Part shown: positions 7,873 to 10,380 of the stretch, one piece after another | Numbering within the stretch: the first letter of the stretch is position 1 | Layout of the letters: every line of letters starts with the position of its first letter | Origin: CAYXVB01 sp964467785 | GTDB taxonomy: Bacteria; Bdellovibrionota; UBA1018 | Direction of reading: 5' to 3' | NCBI GenBank assembly: GCA_964467785.1 | Contig: CAYXVB010000126.1 | Location: forward strand, 1 to 10,380 | Length of the DNA: 10,380 nucleotides | Made by a program: the position numbers and the translations under genes | The notes under the pieces: generated by a model | Database searches by the model: none | What the model saw: only the letters and a program-made list of their open reading frames with translations | What the model was told of the DNA's origin: nothing

Positions 7873-9966
7873 TCAATCCTCGAAAGAACCGGTATCGATC
7901 AAGGTCTCGTTGGCTTGGACCACTTTGCGAAAATACTCGGACAACTGCGGCTCCTCAACGATCACGGGAAGTCGGTGCGCCAACAAGGGATCCAACACCG
8001 GCTCCCGACCCGGCTGGGGCTCACTCGGGCTCAGATCCCAACAGGTGAATTTCCCGATCGACAGCGGCTCGGCGCAAAATCTCGTTCCGATCTCGTAGCC
8101 CAAGCGCGCTTGATTGAGTTTGACCCAAGGAGTCCCCGGCCCCCCCAAAGGGTCGCGCCCCAGCCACGAAACCCGGCCTTTGAGACCCGTGATGTGCGCG
8201 ATCAATGGGGCGACGTCCAATTGATGAACCGGGTAAGGCACGGCCTCGGGCGTCTTCAAATTCTTAGCGATCACGCCAAAAATGATACGGCTCCAGAGCG
8301 ATACCTTTTGGTGGCTTTGAAGCTGGGGATACTCCGGGACGACGCCCGTGCCGTGATCCGAGACCAAGACGACCAGGCTGTCCCGCGCCAGTTCGCTCCG
8401 AAAGAATCCCTCAAAGAACTCCCCCAGCGCTTGATCCAGCCCCTTGGCTGCATGCAAGTAGGCAAAGTGGTTCGGTTCGCCGCGCACGCGGTCCCCCAGC
8501 TCGCGCGGGAGTTCCACTCCAGTCGGAACGCGCCACGGTGCATGCGTGCCCGTCGTCAATAGGTGCGCAAAAAAGGGACGGCCCGGGCGATGAATTTGAT
8601 TCAGCTGCTCCAGCGCCTGAGAGAGAAAGACCCGGTCGGAGACTCCCCATTCCGTGGCGTTGAGCGCTTCGGCGGGATTCCTGGCCTTGAATACTTCTTG
8701 ATCCAAAAAGTGGTGGGTCCCGTGCGTTGATTCAAAGCTCAGCTTGCCCGAAAAAGCGCGCTGGAAAGGATTCATCCAGTACGTCTCGTACCCATTCTGC
8801 GCCATCACCTCTTGGAGACAGCGGATCTTCAAAAAAGGCACCGAAGGATAGACCAGCCCGCCATTCATCCGGTCCATCGTCGAGCAAAGCGTCGAAAACT
8901 GGCCGGCAACGGTGTAGTTGGCTGAGGAATAGGTCTGAGGAAAAAAGAGTCCGTGGTGCTTCAGTACTCTTCGGAGATTTGGGTAGATTTCGGGTCCCAA
9001 CTGGGGGTCCAGAAGCTCAAAAGCGCGCGCGCTCTCCAAAAAGAGCAGGATCACGTTGGGCTGCGAGACTCCCGACAAGCCCAGGCGCTCGCGCAGCTCC
9101 TGTGACTGCCGCGGATCAATAGCCAGGTCCCGAAGGAGTCCGCTCCTCTGAGCATCAGCGATTGCCGGGGCTCGAAGCGTCGCGCCCTGCGCGGAATACT
9201 CTCGCAAGATCGCGCGGGCGTCACCCACAGACATCGACGCCCTTTGTGCGGCAGGCGATTGAGGCGCAACTGCGGCGTGGGCATGCCCGACGTCACTCAG
9301 CCACTTCCAAACAATATTGTAGGAGACCGGAGATTCCGCCATGCGCGGCAACCGCAATAAGACCGGTAGCTGCTTGACTCCTTGCGCTCCCAAAAGGAGC
9401 GCTAAAATCCCAAGGCTCAATCGCAGCCTCCCCGGACGGCCCTCGCTCTCGCTCTCGCCCTCGCCCTCGCCCCTTGGCCTCACAAAGCAAAGGGCTCCCA
9501 GTCCAAAGGCCATGAAGACGAGACTCCCCTGCACCCAAGGATAGCTGAGAAAATACAAGACCGTTGCGCGGATCTCCCAAAGATTGCCCACACCATAACG
9601 AACCGAAGAAAAATCCAGAGGACGGCGGAAAAACAGCAAAAAACAGGCATTAATCAGGACGCCGCCATAAGCCGCCAGGAAAAAGACAAAGTAGAGTCCG
9701 CTCCATCTTTTCCGAAGCATTCCTTCCGCGAGCCTGGAAACCCCCAACACCAAAAGGGCCAAGGCCGCATCCGAACAAATCCCTGCGATCAGCCCCAGAT
9801 CATGGAGCCGCTCCGGTTCAATTTGAAGCCGGCGGATGACAAGGAACCGCAGACAGAGCAGGGCCAGAAAAAAACTCAGGGTCGCGCCAAACCACTGCGG
9901 ACCCGATCGCTGGCGGAAAGAGCGGAAGTTCGTCTTCGATTTGGACGGCAGCACAGTAAGGAACAC
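7873..9966 (-). CDS. Membrane sulfatase-fold enzyme, LTA-synthase/phosphoglycerol-transferase-like
   Basis: A 697-residue protein of the LtaS/OpgB type: N-terminal membrane helices and a large extracytoplasmic alkaline-phosphatase-fold domain. Five hydrophobic segments lie near residues 24-45, 56-79, 89-113, 132-161 and 181-200. The catalytic domain starts at NVILLFLES (304-312) with metal ligand E311. The likely nucleophile is T352 in SSANYTVAGQ, with H475 in TGTHAPW and the metal ligands D537-H538 in VSDHGTG. Family members move phosphoglycerol or phosphoethanolamine from lipids onto polysaccharide, glucan or lipid A. The neighbouring O-antigen genes suggest a surface-glycan acceptor, but substrate is not shown. 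The start is GTG (9966-9964) behind a GGGGA-like site; another GTG follows four codons later. A hexanucleotide repeat encodes a Gly/Ser-Glu linker (about 166-176) between helices four and five. It follows rfbF on the same strand after 89 bases. Confidence 0.9.
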   Translation of the reverse strand: MFLTVLPSKSKTNFRSFRQRSGPQWFGATLSFFLALLCLRFLVIRRLQIEPERLHDLGLIAGICSDAALALLVLGVSRLAEGMLRKRWSGLYFVFFLAAYGGVLINACFLLFFRRPLDFSSVRYGVGNLWEIRATVLYFLSYPWVQGSLVFMAFGLGALCFVRPRGEGEGESESEGRPGRLRLSLGILALLLGAQGVKQLPVLLRLPRMAESPVSYNIVWKWLSDVGHAHAAVAPQSPAAQRASMSVGDARAILREYSAQGATLRAPAIADAQRSGLLRDLAIDPRQSQELRERLGLSGVSQPNVILLFLESARAFELLDPQLGPEIYPNLRRVLKHHGLFFPQTYSSANYTVAGQFSTLCSTMDRMNGGLVYPSVPFLKIRCLQEVMAQNGYETYWMNPFQRAFSGKLSFESTHGTHHFLDQEVFKARNPAEALNATEWGVSDRVFLSQALEQLNQIHRPGRPFFAHLLTTGTHAPWRVPTGVELPRELGDRVRGEPNHFAYLHAAKGLDQALGEFFEGFFRSELARDSLVVLVSDHGTGVVPEYPQLQSHQKVSLWSRIIFGVIAKNLKTPEAVPYPVHQLDVAPLIAHITGLKGRVSWLGRDPLGGPGTPWVKLNQARLGYEIGTRFCAEPLSIGKFTCWDLSPSEPQPGREPVLDPLLAHRLPVIVEEPQLSEYFRKVVQANETLIDTGSFED
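9442..9471. repeat. Hexanucleotide tandem repeat inside the sulfatase gene
   Basis: Five consecutive 6-base units, CTCGCT twice then CTCGCC three times. On the coding strand they give alternating Gly/Ser and Glu in the loop between membrane helices four and five. Because the unit is six bases, gain or loss of copies keeps the reading frame and only changes loop length. Confidence 0.8.
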
Positions 9967-10013
9967 TTTATCCCCAACCGCGGCTCAAGCCCAAGTGAGA
10001 ACAAAGTTAATTT

Positions 10014-10019
10014 ATTATA
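10014..10019 (-). promoter_or_regulatory. Candidate -10 box for the sulfatase gene
   Basis: A perfect TATAAT lies on the minus strand in the AT-rich patch between rfbF and the sulfatase, 47 bases before the GTG start. No recognisable -35 box lies at the right distance, so it may be a weak or activator-dependent promoter, or chance. If real, the sulfatase can be transcribed independently of rfbF. Confidence 0.3.
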
Positions 10020-10055
10020 ACTATAGAGCTCTACCGAGACCTTCGCGCAACGCCG

Positions 10056-10380
10056 TCAGCTCCAGATCTTCCAGGGCGCCTTGCCCGAGGCCCACAAAGT
10101 TTCGAGTTGGATCTTCTCGCGCAATGTGTCCATCGGCTGCCAGAATCCGTCGTGCTTGAAGGCGGTCATCTGGCCGAGTTTAACCAGCTCCCGCATCGGC
10201 TCTTGCTCCCAGCTCGTTTGATCGCCCGCGATCAGATCGAGCACTCGAGGGGAGAGAACAAAAAAGCCGCCATTGATATAGCCGCCGTCACCCTGCGGCT
10301 TTTCCTCAAAACTCTTGACGTCCGGGCCGTCCATGCGCATCGCACCAAAACGTCCGGGTGGGCGCGTGGCCGTGACCGTG
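10056..10380 (-). CDS. rfbF: Glucose-1-phosphate cytidylyltransferase, C-terminal part (runs off the window)
   Basis: Joins CTP and glucose-1-phosphate to give CDP-glucose and pyrophosphate, the substrate made for RfbG. Only the last 107 residues are present, out of about 257 in the family. They read TVTATRPPGRFGAM, then FEEKPQGDGGYINGGFFVLSP, TSWEQEPMRELVKLGQMTAFKHDGFWQPMDTLREK and end in SGKAPWKIWS. The EKP, GGYINGGFFV and KHDGFWQPMDTLR blocks and the GKAPWK end are characteristic of RfbF and separate it from the glucose-1-phosphate thymidylyl- and uridylyltransferases. The stop is TGA at 10058-10056. In most genomes rfbG follows within a few bases, but here the next gene is the sulfatase, and rfbG starts 6.4 kb further on in the same direction. 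The gene appears intact at its 3' end. Confidence 0.93.
   Translation of the reverse strand, partial: TVTATRPPGRFGAMRMDGPDVKSFEEKPQGDGGYINGGFFVLSPRVLDLIAGDQTSWEQEPMRELVKLGQMTAFKHDGFWQPMDTLREKIQLETLWASGKAPWKIWS

Noticed and set aside
7915..8562. Plus-strand open frame antisense to the sulfatase C-terminal half
   Set aside because: The sulfatase catalytic residues lie here on the minus strand; the plus frame shows no motif.

Overview
The window is bacterial chromosome of about 60% GC, densely coded on both strands. It holds eight protein genes (two cut by the window edges), no RNA genes and no insertion sequence. Housekeeping genes (valyl-tRNA synthetase, a SlyD-type FKBP isomerase) sit beside sugar-nucleotide genes of the CDP-glucose route used for O-antigen or other surface polysaccharide. 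A secreted cysteine-containing protein and polytopic surface-modification enzymes fit a Gram-negative, proteobacterium-like host. I cannot name the taxon from the sequence.

Layout. 1-936 (-) is the 5' part of valS. Divergent from it, 1081-1869 (+) encodes an unrecognised exported protein of 262 residues. A near-perfect hairpin at 1920-1947, with A/T-rich flanks on both sides, probably terminates this gene and the convergent slyD-like gene (2001-2486, -). Upstream of slyD on the same strand are rfbG (2584-3678), an MNT nucleotidyltransferase (3688-3978) and a HEPN protein (3975-4394). These last three read as one tight transcription unit in the order HEPN, MNT, rfbG. A 241-base divergent spacer with several inverted repeats separates them from a SWIM zinc-finger SNF2 ATPase (4636-7845, +). 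That gene converges, with a 27-base gap, on a sulfatase/LTA-synthase-like membrane enzyme (7873-9966, -). The window ends in the 3' part of rfbF (10056-10380, -).

How the genes fit together. RfbF makes CDP-glucose and RfbG dehydrates it to CDP-4-keto-6-deoxyglucose, so the two normally sit side by side. Here they share a strand but are 6.4 kb apart, with the sulfatase, the oppositely oriented SNF2 gene and the HEPN/MNT pair between them. The HEPN/MNT pair has intact RX4HXY and GSX9DXD motifs, as in HepT/MntA (type VII) toxin-antitoxin systems. Both of its genes start with TTG, its GC content is clearly lower than that of its neighbours, and its last stop codon overlaps the Shine-Dalgarno of rfbG. 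This is the most interesting part of the window. It looks like a recognisable toxin-antitoxin module wired into a surface-sugar operon, not a wholly new system.
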